Part shown: positions 1 to 11,800 of the stretch, piece after piece
How the letters are laid out: each line of letters begins with the position of its first letter
Numbering within the stretch: the first letter of the stretch is position 1
Source of the DNA: Kryptolebias marmoratus
Lineage: Eukaryota; Chordata; Actinopteri; Cyprinodontiformes; Rivulidae
Length of the DNA stretch: 64,000 bases
Assembly: GCF_001649575.2 (NCBI RefSeq)
Contig: NC_051439.1
Location: 6,442,383 to 6,506,382, forward strand
Reading direction: 5' to 3'
Translations under genes and position numbers: made by a program
The notes under the pieces: model-generated
Told to the model about the DNA's origin: nothing
The model's input: only the letters and a program-made list of their open reading frames with translations
The model's database searches: none

Positions 1-500
1 TATAGCAGCAGAACTAAGGGAGAGCTCAGGAAACCCAAACCAACCCTAACTATAGGATTTATCAGAAAGGAAAGTCTTAAGTCTCATCTTAAAAGCAGAC
101 AGGGTGTCAGCCTCACAGACAGATACTGGGAGTTGGTTCCACAAGAACTGAAAGCTCTGCCTCCTGTTCTGCTTTTAGAATCTCTAGGAACCACAGTCTA
201 GGAGCAGTCTAAAAGTGAAGTGCTCTGTTAGGAAAATATGGAACAAGAAGATCTTTAATATAAGGTGGAGCTTGGTTGTTGAGAGATTTGTATGTTAGAA
301 GGAAGATTTTAAATCCTGTTCTGAATTCGACAGGAAGCCAGTGGAGAGAAGCTAAAACTGGAGAAATCTGATCTCTCCTCCTAACTCTCAGCAGAACTCT
401 GGCAGCAGCATTTTAGATCAACTGAAGACTTTTTAAAGAGATTTTTAGACACTCAGATAATAAAGAATTATAACAGTCCAGCCTAGACGTGATAAACTGA
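1..500. repeat. Dispersed teleost repeat, family not assigned
   Basis: The left edge holds a non-coding stretch of the kind seen many times in teleost genomes, with phrases about a broken 'ggttccacaagaactgaaag' segment and a 'ggcagcagcattttagatca' segment. A stretch at about 12600-13130 has a similar order of motifs, including a near-identical 'gcagcagcatttta' block, so both probably belong to one broad repeat group. No open frame is preserved. The element is cut by the window start, so its ends and class cannot be given. Confidence 0.55.
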
Positions 501-585
501 TCTGCCTTCTCACATCTCAACCCTCCTCTCCATGTCTTCTTAGGTTTGACCTGCTCAGTCTGTTTTTAGATCACTGCGAGTCAAC

Positions 586-3500
586 ATGTCTCATCGAGGA
601 CCTTTAACTGCTGTCGTGACCACAGTCCTCGGAGTGACTTTAGGAGGGCTGCTCATATGGCAGGTGTACCGAACAAAAAGGAAGAAGCTGCCTTCCACTC
701 AGAAGGTGGTGGATCCTGTGGAGGCTCCTCGTCCCGTGAACACCGCTCTCAGTGCCGTGGAGTACCAACATGTGGAGCCACCCGATTGCTCCGAGAAGGG
801 CTGTAAGACAGTGGAGTGTCAGACCGCCAAGTCGCCCCCTCCTGTCCACATCCTGTCGTTTGATGAGCTGCTGGCAGTGAAACCGGTGTTGGTGAGCTCT
901 AAGGAGGAGTGGCAGCAGATGTGGCCGCTGATGCAGAAGGATTTGTTGGTCTTCCCTGTGCTGGGGCTCGACTGCGAATGGGTAAAGACCAAAGGCACAA
1001 GGAATAGCATGCTAGCGTGTTTTCACATTTAACAAAAAGGACAAACCCACCTGAAACTTTACAGGTTTGCTTTAAAAAATTAGACAAAACTTGTAAAAAA
1101 AAAAAAAAGAAATGGAGCCAAGTATTACATAAGAGGAATTTTCATTTTTAAACCTTTTTTTTTTTTTAAATCCCCATTGGTTTAGTCTTGTGTGACACAG
1201 CTGCTGTTTTTGCTGCAGGCGTCGGTGAAGGGCAGAGCCTCGGCCGTCTCCCTGCTGCAGGTGGCCACGTACTCGGGTCTGTGCGTTCTGGTGAGGCTGC
1301 TGGCGTTCCGCAGCGGGCAGCAGCTGTTCCCGCACACTTTGATGGAAGTCCTCAGAGACACGCACATCCTAAAGGTTGGCGTCGGCTGCTACGAGGATGG
1401 GAAGCGTCTGACGCGCGACTACGGCCTGACGCTGACGTGTACAGTCGACCTGCGTTACCTCGCTTTAAGACAGAGGTAGGCTTTCACAGCGGCAGTTTTT
1501 AAAGAAATAAAAAAAAAATCTTACATCTTCTGCTTCCACGTTCTAATCCTGTCCCACCTTCAGACAAACGTCTGTGAGTAATGGCCTCAGTCTGAAGTCC
1601 TTGGCTGCAGATCTGCTGAATATCTCTCTTGATAAATCTTTGGAGCTGCGCTGCAGTGACTGGGAGGCAGATTGGTTAACGCTGCAACAGGTACTGAGCT
1701 GCTGCTTTTCACTTCTTTTCAGCATTTTCTTTTGAGATTTAAAATACTTAGTTTACATAAAGGTGACGGTGAGATGAAACAAACTGTTTTCAGAAGGACG
1801 AAATCCTTCTCTCTGCTCCTTCCAGATGACTTACGCTGCCAGAGATGCTCAGGTTTCAGTGGCGCTCTTCCTCCGTCTCCTCGGCCTCCAGTCCGAAGCC
1901 AGCCCCGCCTTTTCCAGCGGGAGCTCCTTCTCGGAGCTGGTCTCCCGCTGCCAGGGCCTGGTGGACGTCCCGTTCAGGGGCCGAGGGGACGGAGATGATA
2001 GGACCAGCGATGGCGAAAGGAGGCGGAGGACGAGGAAGCCGGCATTGTGCGAAAGTCCGGAGTCTGGAGATCAGCAAGTCCCAGACCCTCGGAAAAACAA
2101 CAAGAGGAAGCCACTGGGTGTCGGCTACTCTGCCAGGTGAGGAAACGGCTGAAGAAGAGCCAGTCCAACCTGCAAACTGTTTCTACTTTACACATTTTTA
2201 TACTTCTCATCCTCTTGCTTGTTTCAGGAAGTCTCCTCTCTATGATAACTGTTTCCTGTATGCGCCTGATGGCCAGCCTCTGTGCACGTGTGACAAGAAA
2301 AAAGCCAAGTGGTACCTGGATAAAGGAATTGGAGGTAAACTGGAGCATCAGCTTCTTTGTTTTTAGCCCTGTAGAGTATTTTTCTGTTACAGACATTCAG
2401 CCATTCATTTGTCACTTGGCCTCTCTTAGCTTTCAGCATTTTCAGATTGTTTTTCCTCTGCAGATGATGAATTATCTTTAGCATGACACCTTTTGTTACA
2501 CCTGCAGCAACTGGTTTATGTCTCAGAAAGTCACATATAGGGCTTTCCCACTAAAGATCCTAGAGCTGGCTCCTAACTGGTTCAAGTTCAGAACCAGTTT
2601 GGTTTTCCACAGCCAGAGAGCCAGCTCAGAGCCACATCATTATGTCACGTTAAATAATCTCCTCCATGAAGTGGTTGCTCCTCCCTTTTGGAGGGTCAAA
2701 GTGCAGAGAGACCCTTTATCTCCTCAGGTTTGTGTCATTACTCCTGCAGATGGGTGTCCTATTATCACTACTTTATTTTATAAACACTGGTTTAAACAGT
2801 CAGTGTTTTGAATGCCCATTTCTGATCTGCAAACTGGAGTTATGCAGCGTTTCAGCAGGATTCATAAACACCAGCTGGTGAGATGAAAATGTTGCTAAAT
2901 GGAGATTCAAACGGTGCTTATGAATGCAGTGAACTTTACATTTTTCAGTTGATTTTTAGGCCTAGTCCACACGTAGCCGGGTCTTTAAAAAAACGAATAT
3001 CTCTGCCACATCAATTGAAGAAATGATTCCATCCACATGGGATTGGTTTTTTTTTCTTTTAAAAAGTGTTCTTCCACATGAACCTGCTGAATATCACCAC
3101 TGAGTGTTGTTTTAAAGATGCCAACCAATAGGGGGGCATGTTTAAATCATCATCATTTATGATCGCTGATCCAAGACCAGCGACAGCGATGTTGAATGGT
3201 GGCGCCATTGTGCCTCCATATCGGGAGGGACAGCTGGTGTAAAACTGCTGCCCTCCAAGCCTTCCTTCTCCTTTGCAATTCAACGTATTGTAGCATTTGG
3301 GTTTGTAAAAACAAACAGGCCGAAAGCGTCTGAACTGAGGTGAAAATCAGCCCCTCTCTGATAGCAGATGTTTTCCCTTTACTGGATAACAATCGTCTCA
3401 TATGTGACGTCAGCGCCGCGTTACTTGTCGCAGACTATAATGTGCAGACCTTTAAATCTGCAGTTACCAATGTCCACGCTAATACAAAAGCAGATAAAAT

Positions 3501-4745
3501 CTTTGCAAATCTTCACTTTGACTGGAGGTTTCATTATCAGTCGTTTTTAGTGCTATTAGACGGAGGTTAGGTGTGGATGAAAGGCCAAATCGCATAAAAA
3601 AACTAATCGGTTTACCAGATATCCAGCTATATGTGGGCTAGGCCTTTAAGATCCCCAGAACCAGAACCAAACGAGGAGAAGCAGCTTTCAGTTTCTATGC
3701 ACCACAAATTTGGAACAAACTTCCAGAAAACTGTAAAACAGCTGAAACACTGGGTGCCTTTAAATCTCAACTTAAAACCCACCTGTTTAGAGTTGCTTAT
3801 GGCTAAATTAGGGTTAGAGTGCGGGTTTTTGATGTCTTCGATGTTTTTCTCTTTCTTACTGTTTATTCAATGTCACATGCTGTTTTTATTTTGTTTTTTA
3901 ATTATGTAAAGCACCTTGAAATGCCTTGCTGCTGAAATGTGCTATACAAATAAAATTTGATCGATTGATTGAAGACTTTTATTACTTAATTTGGGGAAGG
4001 TTTCCTGCTCAGTCATTTGGCACACCTGCTGAAACTGAAGTTGTCTTCATGTGTTTGTGCTGCAGTGCTTCAGAGCGAGGATCCATTTATCGTGAGGCTG
4101 CTGTTTGAGCCTTCAGGACGTCCTGACTCACAGCAGGACTATTATCTGACGGCCAAGGAGAACCTGTGTGTGGTCTGTGGCAAAGCAGACTCCTACATCA
4201 GGTCTGACCGCCTCACGTAATCATCTGAAACCCGACTTTTATTTAGCTCTTTGTGCGTAATGGTAATCTTTGATTCTCCTGCTCACACAGGAAAAACATT
4301 GTGCCACACGAGTACAGACGCCATTTCCCCACAGAGATGAAAGACCACAACTCCCACGACATCCTGCTGCTCTGCACCAGCTGCCACGCTGCATCCAACG
4401 TGCACGACGGGTTCCTGAAGCAGCAGCTGGCCGACGAGTTCGCCGCCCCTCAAGGCTGCGAGGAGGGAGTCCGGATGCTGGAAGACTCGGACCGCCGGCA
4501 GGTTCGTTCTGCGGCACGGGCGCTGCTCAGCGCCGGAGAAGGACTACCGGAGTCGCGGCGCGAGGAGCTGCAGGTCCTGATCAGGAACTTCCTGAGCATG
4601 AACGAGGAGCAGGAGCTGACGGATGAGACGCTGCAGCAGGCCGCCAGTCTGGAGACGAGGTAAGTTTCCACCTGCAGGGTTTGTTCTCAAAAGTTAGTCG
4701 TCAGTCGATCAGTCATTTCTTTAAACATCCAAAGAATTGGGTTGT

Positions 4746-4776
<31 letters not shown>

Positions 4777-5076
4777 GTTTTTTAACACAACTCTTAGAAG
4801 TGCAAAGCATCAACAGAAGCCTGAACTCTAACTGTACCCCTCTCCCTCTCCGTTTGAAGAATCCTAAATGAGGCGTACGTGCCTCACGGTCTGAAGGTGG
4901 TCCAGGCTCACGCCGAGCAGGGCCTTCGGGGCCTGATGGACCTGGAGCGGCGTTGGAGGCAGCACTTCCTCAGCACCATGCAGCCTCGCCACCTCCCCCC
5001 GCTCTGGTCCGTGGACCACAACCACAGCAAGTTCCTCCGTAAATACGGAGCGGACCTGCCCATCAAACTCAACTGA
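586..5076 (+). CDS. exd2: EXD2, 3'-5' exonuclease with DEDDy fold, complete coding region
   Basis: Eight coding exons: 586-981, 1219-1475, 1564-1690, 1826-2136, 2228-2334, 4066-4201, 4291-4659, 4860-5076, all with GT/AG borders and matching phases (1920 nt, 639 aa; human EXD2 is about 620 aa). The N-terminus (residues ~7-25) is a hydrophobic anchor followed by a basic RTKRKK stretch, as in the outer-membrane-anchored family member. The DEDDy exonuclease motifs are intact: D129/E131 in DCEW, the LSLKSLA region, and Y263/D267 in YAARDAQ. A C-terminal HNH/treble-clef-like region has CxxC pairs at 434/437 and 473/476 with PHEYRRHFP and HNSHD between them. EXD2 is known to act in DNA end processing and in mitochondria. 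A splice acceptor at about 541-543 (or 567-569) precedes the ATG, so an upstream 5' UTR exon lies outside the window. No broken exon or missing catalytic residue is seen. Confidence 0.97.
2959..3644. mobile_element. Inverted-repeat (MITE-like) element in exd2 intron 5
   Basis: The ends are imperfect inverted repeats: the left end begins ggcctagtccacacgtagcc and the right end reads ctatatgtgggctaggcc, its near reverse complement; similarity continues inward for about 60 bp. There is no transposase frame inside. This is the structure of a non-autonomous DNA transposon. No clear target duplication was found, so the superfamily is not assigned. Confidence 0.7.
3650..3977 (+). mobile_element. LINE 3' end (L2-type, truncated)
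   Basis: Reads like the 3' end of a fish L2-clade LINE: the encoded line EEKQLSVSMHHKFGTNF then ends the frame with a KSQLKTHLFR-like segment, followed by the usual UTR phrase 'aaatgtgctatacaaataaa' and a short tail of repeated 'ttgat/cgat' units. Such 5'-truncated copies with a tail repeat are typical. It lies immediately next to the inverted-repeat element in the same exd2 intron. Identification rests on recognition of the pattern, not on a search. Confidence 0.65.
4751..4776. repeat. (TA)n microsatellite in the last exd2 intron
   Basis: About 13 uninterrupted TA units preceded by a T run. It is about 85 bp upstream of the last exd2 exon. No other content is seen in this short intron. Confidence 0.9.
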
Positions 5077-5969
5077 CCGCGCGGCTCCACGCTGCGGCAG
5101 GAAATGGGCCGATTTGACCTTTTTCCTTGTCCAGTGATTGGATTAGGAACATCAACACCAACCCAACAGTTTCTCACCTACATAGCTATATTTTTTTTTT
5201 TTTGAGGGGAGGTGAATACAAAAGCAACAGGAATGGAAATGTTCCTAGTTTGTGGATGCTGTCTGTGATGGACAGAGGACTCTTCGCCCTCGTTCTAAGG
5301 AAACGATTTCTATCTGTGGGGAAAACACTAATGTGGAAACACTGTGGTGGATGTTGTGAGAATGTGAACATTTTTTTAAAATCATGAAAATCTAATTATT
5401 TATGTTAAAAAGTTTAGGTTAATAATCACAAACCGATGTTTTAAGAAGAAGAAAAAAAAGCTGCAACCTGCTCTTATTTTCTGTCTATATTTCACACTGC
5501 AGGTGAGCAGCTTATTGTCTCCATGAGTTTGAGAAACGAGTCGTTTGGACGGAAAACAGAAATGATTTACTCTGTTGTCTGTTTTAGGTCAGCAGACGAA
5601 GGATGAGTTTGTTGTTATAGGTGTTTGGTTCTTCCCTGTGGTCGTTTTCCCACAGCGGGAGCAGAGTTGGCATCTGATCATTTAAACCCCTGATGTTTCC
5701 GTCTCCAGAAGGTCGGGGTGTCTTCATGGCTCATGTTTTAGTGTGCCTCTTCCTCCCCGCGCCTGCCGGAGACTCCTCACATCACTCCAGTTTCAGCATG
5801 ACGTCGTCCCACACCATCCAAACAGTCCAGTCAGTCATGGATGTCAGCTACTGTTAGAATAAAAACTGAACCCTTGTGAAATTCTGAATTTATTTACAAA
5901 AAGACACTTTAAATGATTAAATCGGCTGCTTTAAGCACAAGATTTTCCTAAAACTGTGAATAAAATAAA
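5077..5969 (+). terminator. exd2: exd2 3' UTR and poly(A) signal
   Basis: The stretch after the exd2 stop has no further ORF with family similarity. Overlapping AATAAA hexamers at 5959-5964 and 5964-5969 are the best cleavage signals and are followed by a T/G-rich stretch. The inferred transcript end near 5985 is only about 60 bp from the end of the convergent bicra transcript. Confidence 0.7.
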
Positions 5970-6024
5970 TGTTTGTATGAATCTCATGCGACTTGTTTAT
6001 GAATATAAATGTACAGGGGGGAAA

Positions 6025-8873
6025 AAAACAGAACCACAGTTACTTTATTTCTTACAAAATCACAATTTTTAATAAATAGTCTGTAAAAATGAGTACAAAA
6101 GTGGTTTTAACATTTCATATATGAATCACTCGTGACTCGTTTCAGGTCAAAGGAGGTTTTTTTTTTTTTTGTTTGTTTTTTGTCATCAATGACATTTTTT
6201 ACAATCTAGTTGTTTTTTTTTTCTGAATTAAGGCCTCTCGATTTTGGCATCAGAACAATCTTGTCAGTCAAATGTTTTCGTATCCAAAGTTGAACAGGCG
6301 GAAAAGTTACAAGCTCCCCTGGTTTCACAGTTCAGTCAGGAACAATAAAACATTTACAGATAAATAAAATGGCTCGACATGTTTCTAATGGTCAATGTTT
6401 GACACTGCAACAATAAAAATGGCACATCAGGTGGCTTCATTCAAAGGAAACATCCATCAAAGTGAACTTTGTCTCAAATTCAGTCCTTGAATTATAAATA
6501 AGAAAAAACTAAGTGCACTACAAAATAAATACCTTACTCTTATGGACCGTATTTCTCCTTTTGAAGGATTTTAAATTATATTTAAGAAAAGAAATACTGT
6601 ACAAAATACGTTAATTTAGGTGGATTTCTTCCAGAAATTTGACTCAGAATGCAATCTGACATCTTTACTGCATTATGTTAAATCCCTACGAGGGTGGAAA
6701 CACAAACAGATCCAGTCTGTTCTCGTGTTTTCATAAGAACCCCCACCCCCCACCGAGACCAATTCTGTCCAGGACATGGATTTAAAGTGTTAAATCTGAA
6801 GCTCCGAGCTGCAGCCGCTTTGCTGCTGTGTTCACAGCGGAAACACAACCAAGTTGGTTTTCTACGAGCTGCAGTCACGTTAAACGAAGTGGCAGCTGCA
6901 GCCTCACTGTTGTCCTAACGTTTCCCACAGACAGACTGTTTTATGAATCCACCGCCTCTCGTACATCTGGTTTCAACACTAAATTACTGCATATTAAAAC
7001 TCATTTTGCAACAGAAGACAATTTATACACAAAAAGACTAGAGTTTAAGAAACGAATGTTCATTTTACCCCACATTTCAGATGTACTTTAAAAAAAAAAC
7101 CACGTTAAAGTAACTCAAAAACACTGCGATTTCTTTCCCCTCAAAAGAGAGTGCGCTGACAATAAGGCGTTTAATAAATGTTTCCAATTTTTCGAGATTT
7201 CGCCTGCTAATATGGAGTTAGTTTTGTGTCTAAACTGTGAACAGATAAGGTTTATATTGGTGTGTGCGTATTTACAATTTTATTATAAATAAATGGGTTA
7301 TTTTAGCTAAATTGTGCTCGCTGTTGAGACAAATCTTGGAACAAAATTAGCCAGTCATTATCTGAAAACAACATAAAATCAGTCCGCATAGCTTCAAAAC
7401 AACAATGAAAATTATATTATCTGAATTTTGACCTCAGAATTTGGGATATCCTCTTTTAATCACATCTAAAATTTAATCTTTAGACACAAAGGTGACTCCA
7501 TATCTCTTGACCACAAATGCTACATTTTGAAGGACATTTTTTTTTCTGGTTTTCACATTTTAAATGTTAGATATTGTGCGGATCTTACATTTCAGATATC
7601 TCTGTAAATTTCACGTTACTCATGTTTAATGACTCAAGTGTCCAAAAAAAAAAAAAAACACCCCATAAAACTTAAACATTGTACCACAACCTGAATTCAT
7701 ATTTTCATGAAGACGGATAAGATTGTCACATTAACATAAGACGCTCCTAAAATCATATATTGCTCAACAATGTATGAAAATAAATATTTGGCCGAGTGAA
7801 GCCATTTAAAAAATAAATAAACTAAAAGATGGAATGTGAAGCAAATGATTCCTTGTGTTTTTTGGTAAAAGGCTGTTTGATGATGCAGAGAGGCTCCAAC
7901 TATTTTTTTTTTGTTTTGTTTTTCTGTCTGAAACAACATTTTTTATGGTCATTGATGCCAATAAGCCGCCCTCAAGCCCTTGAATCACGTTAAAAACATT
8001 TTCTTAACCAAAAAGGCTTTGATGACAAAAAGCATCTCTCGTCTTAAAAAAAAGAAGTATTTTTGCAATCCAACCGGCTCCCTCCTTCTGCATCTCCACT
8101 GACCCCAACAATCCTAACTTATTGCTTTAGCATGTTAATACGTAGACAACTAGCAATAATTCACAGTTAGACTCCACAGTAAGGGTCTAAAGAATTATAT
8201 AACGGCCTAACGTGTTTTTCTGCCCCCCTCCTCTTTATTTAATGCGGTGAGAGACAACATGACGTTTGCTGGTGTATTCAGAACGTAGCGAGTCCCAAAT
8301 TCTTTGGAGTTTCATCCTTGGAAACCGAGATGATGGAGCAAGCAGGATTTCTTTTCGTGTTCTGTCCCGTCTCACACACACACGCGCACACACTCGCTGG
8401 TCCAAATTAAAGCACACAAACTTCACACATTCGTTTTTTGTTTTTTTTTCCAACGCAGAACAGAATTGGCACAAGTTTTCTAAATAAATACCCTGGAAGA
8501 TTGGCACTATGCAAAAAGAAAAGAAAAAAAAGCTTCACATTTTCGAACGAAATCTTATTAAAAAACTATTGAATAATCTCAGTCTACTCCATGTTTATTA
8601 CTTATATACTATATGCTGATGAAGGTTACAGCAGTGTCGTAATCCTCTGAATGACTTCACTACCACTGAAACAATATAGCTCCTATTCAAATAGATTTTT
8701 TTTCCTGCAAACATACATCAGAAATGAAGTATCTAACATCTGTCGGACTAGTGCTTTTGTCTGGTATGCATCTCTTTATAGTGCCATCTTTTCTTTTTTT
8801 TTTCACCCCTCAATCAGTTCAGGCAACATCTGAAACCTTCTGGGAATACTTTATTCCCCCCCTTCTATTTACC
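6025..8873 (-). terminator. bicra: bicra 3' UTR (about 2.8 kb) with poly(A) signal
   Basis: On the minus strand, the stretch downstream of the bicra stop has no coding frame and is very AT-rich, with many T and A runs. The most distal AATAAA on this strand corresponds to TTTATT at 6044-6049, which gives a 3' UTR of about 2.8 kb. Long 3' UTRs are common for chromatin regulators. No transposon signature was recognised inside, in contrast to the introns, which suggests purifying pressure on the UTR (inference). A short CA/CG dinucleotide tract sits at about 8374-8394. Confidence 0.6.
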
Positions 8874-11800
8874 TCACAGGTGTCCCTCCAGGATGCTGGT
8901 GACAGCCTGGTCCAGTGGAGGGCCCGACGAGGCTCTGGTCGGGGCTACAGAGGTGCCCTGCAGGCGCTGGAGTTCTAGTATGCTGTCAATGGCGCTCTGT
9001 AGATGTTCGCTGAGCATGTTGTCCTTTTGAAGAGGCGGCGACGTAGGGCTGAAAAGCTCTGGCTGAGGAGACGTGTCCAGTCTGTAGCATTTTAGTTTCG
9101 GGGCGCTGACATCTCTGGGAGGCAGGTCAAAGCAGATGTCCCGTGCCTCGAGCATAGAAAGGGGATTGGGGGGATTTATTTTGGGATCGGGTGTCGTCTG
9201 TTGAACCTGGTCAACGGTGTTCTTGGTAAAAGCTCCGTTGGACATCTCATCATGCTGAGGATGCTGGGAAGCTCCGTTGGTTGCCTGAGGGTGGCATTTG
9301 TTCAAACCTCCACCACCATTGGTCAGCTGCCCTGCGTGGTCCCTCTTTAGGCCAGGGTCACAGGCTGAGTTATGGATCACTTTACGAGAGCCGGACTCCT
9401 GCTTGATGGTGAGTCTAAGAGCCCCGCGTGAGCTGGAGTGGTATGTCTTCAGTCCTGGGGGCCGCTCAGACAACTGGGTCCAAGCTGGCGGCGACGAGGG
9501 GCTGCTAGAGGAGTCAAAATGGGAGGGGCCAGAGGAGTGGGCCTCATTGGGGGAAGAGGTTGACATCGCCAAAGCTGTTAGAAAAGTTTCTAAAAGAAAG
9601 AGAAGCGGAGCTAAATTCAGCAACATTTATCATTTTTCTTCTAATTCTATATGGGGCAATGTTACAGGTCTGTTACTTCAGCCAGGTTGTCATTCCAGAG
9701 TTTAAAAAAATAAGTTTTCTGTGCCTTGGAGAATTTATTTGGGTTTTGGAAGTGTTTTAAAATTGGTCGGTGGCATTGATCCCTATTCAAGTGCTTTGAC
9801 CAAGTAGCACGGCCCACATTAGAGCCAGCCTGCCTCCTTCTCTGAACCCTATACAGTCCACATATGTCCTGCACAACGTCTTGTCCCAGGTGGAGAAAAA
9901 CAGTAGCTAATGTTCTAAGATTAAATCCACTCCAAAGAGTTTTTATTGGGATGTTTTGGTCTGGTTGTGTAACAGTGTCTACAGCCATCAGATTGAAACT
10001 AAGGAAAAAATGATTTTTGACACTTTAGCCACTGTGCTTCAAAATGTGAGATTCTGTAGTTAATAAATATCTTTTTATTGAAATATAATTGGAATACTTG
10101 GAAATTCAACTGGTGGATTATTATTATTATTATTCGCTCCAAAGTCTCAGAGTTCAGGATGTGTCATTTACCAGCTTTCAGGGGTCTCCTTACAATGTTT
10201 TTCCCTTTCTAATTACCATAAAATCCTTGCTTTAATTTGCTCTTAACTCCTCACATATAATTTTTCACCATCAGGGAGTCTTAGAGTGCACCTGTTCCAC
10301 ATTTACAGAGATTAATTACAGATTCACACCTGGGAGCTGCTCTGAACCAAACTGGAGGTCACAGTAAGCGGTCTAAAGCGCCACTAAATTACAGGAACGA
10401 CATCGCTGACTCACTTTATTTCTATGGATCTAAAAGTTCTCGGATGGATTTAACTTAGTGATGATAACTACTGCTGGCTCACTGACCTGGATCTCTACGA
10501 GCTCGCCGTCTGTCCTCTGTTAAAGCAAACCTCTCAGCCTGGAGAAAGAGACGTTCCAACATCACCATCTCTGCTGATGGACTCTCCTGCTGTGGAAAGC
10601 AGTCGATATCAAAACATGCGACACACAAACAAACACATCTGAAATAAAGGAAGGAAGGCATAACGCCCGTCGTGTTTTTATGCCAGAGTTTTAAACCAAG
10701 ATCATCTTATGATGAGAAACAACCGAGCTCAGGTTTTTCATTTACAATCCGTCTCTGGTGATTCGATTGCAGGTGGTCGGCTCTGATTGAGTGAAAATAA
10801 ATGTATTCCCCAAAATGCTTTGCGATTAGATGTTAATTATCTGCGCTGTATGTAGATACACACAAACACATAGAGGGTTGTCAGTGACCAACAAACAGGA
10901 ACATAAGCAGATTTGCTGATTTTTTGGTAAAAATGACATCAGACAAATTAATGTCATCATTATGTTGACATTAACACGGTTCAGAGCCATTTCAATCACA
11001 TTCTGGTTGAGACAATACCATAAAAATAAAGAAATCTCAGTTTCTGATCAAAGACTGAAGATTTTAACCTGTAAAAGTCCTCCACAGTGAAACAAGGTGG
11101 GCTGACACCTGTCGGCTGTTTTTCAGCTTCACTGTGATCCTCACATCAGCTCTGTGTTTATTTGGGTGAAAATAATGCAACACAACGCTGCTCAGCCCAT
11201 TGGTTAGTGATTGACAGCACATTAGAGCTTACCGTAACCACAGCGGGTCCAACCAGACCTACAACCAATCAGAACAAAGAAACTAAAGAGAGACTAATCA
11301 AAACATATCTTGACTAAGAAGGATTTTGATAAACAATACATTTAAATAAAAAAAAAAGAAGCTGCATCTTAGAAACAACCCTAGGATAGCTGTTTAATTA
11401 TCCTAATCAGATCTTTTGGGGTTTTTTTTTAACTCTTGCTTGTGTGGGGTCACATTATTTCAGTAAGAGGTCCTACAGCTTGGCTTAGAATGCCAAACGT
11501 ATGTGGATAAAAGGGGTCCAGACTACCTCCAAAGGTGGTTTGGGTGAAAATGTTTTAATGCGTATTGAGGCTGTTCGGGTCTGTTTTCAGCAATCTCTGA
11601 ATGTAATCCGATCACTCGGGTTGAAATTTAGAAACAAATCTGAACAGCCCCACAGAGTTTCATTAAAATCTGTCCACTGGTTCAGAAGTTATGTTGCTAA
11701 AAAACAAAACACAAGAACAAACACATGCAAAACACTACCACCCACTATTAATGGTTACTTTCATAAACCAACAGAACATTAAAAAAAAGTTGCCCCAAAT

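Noticed and set aside
1974..2396. 140-codon minus-strand ORF over exd2 exons
   Set aside because: It is antisense to confirmed exd2 exons and spans an exon-intron border; no similarity recognised.
2510..2900. Possible MITE with 'agggctttcccact' start in exd2 intron 5
   Set aside because: No matching inverted end or target duplication was found, so it is not listed as an element.
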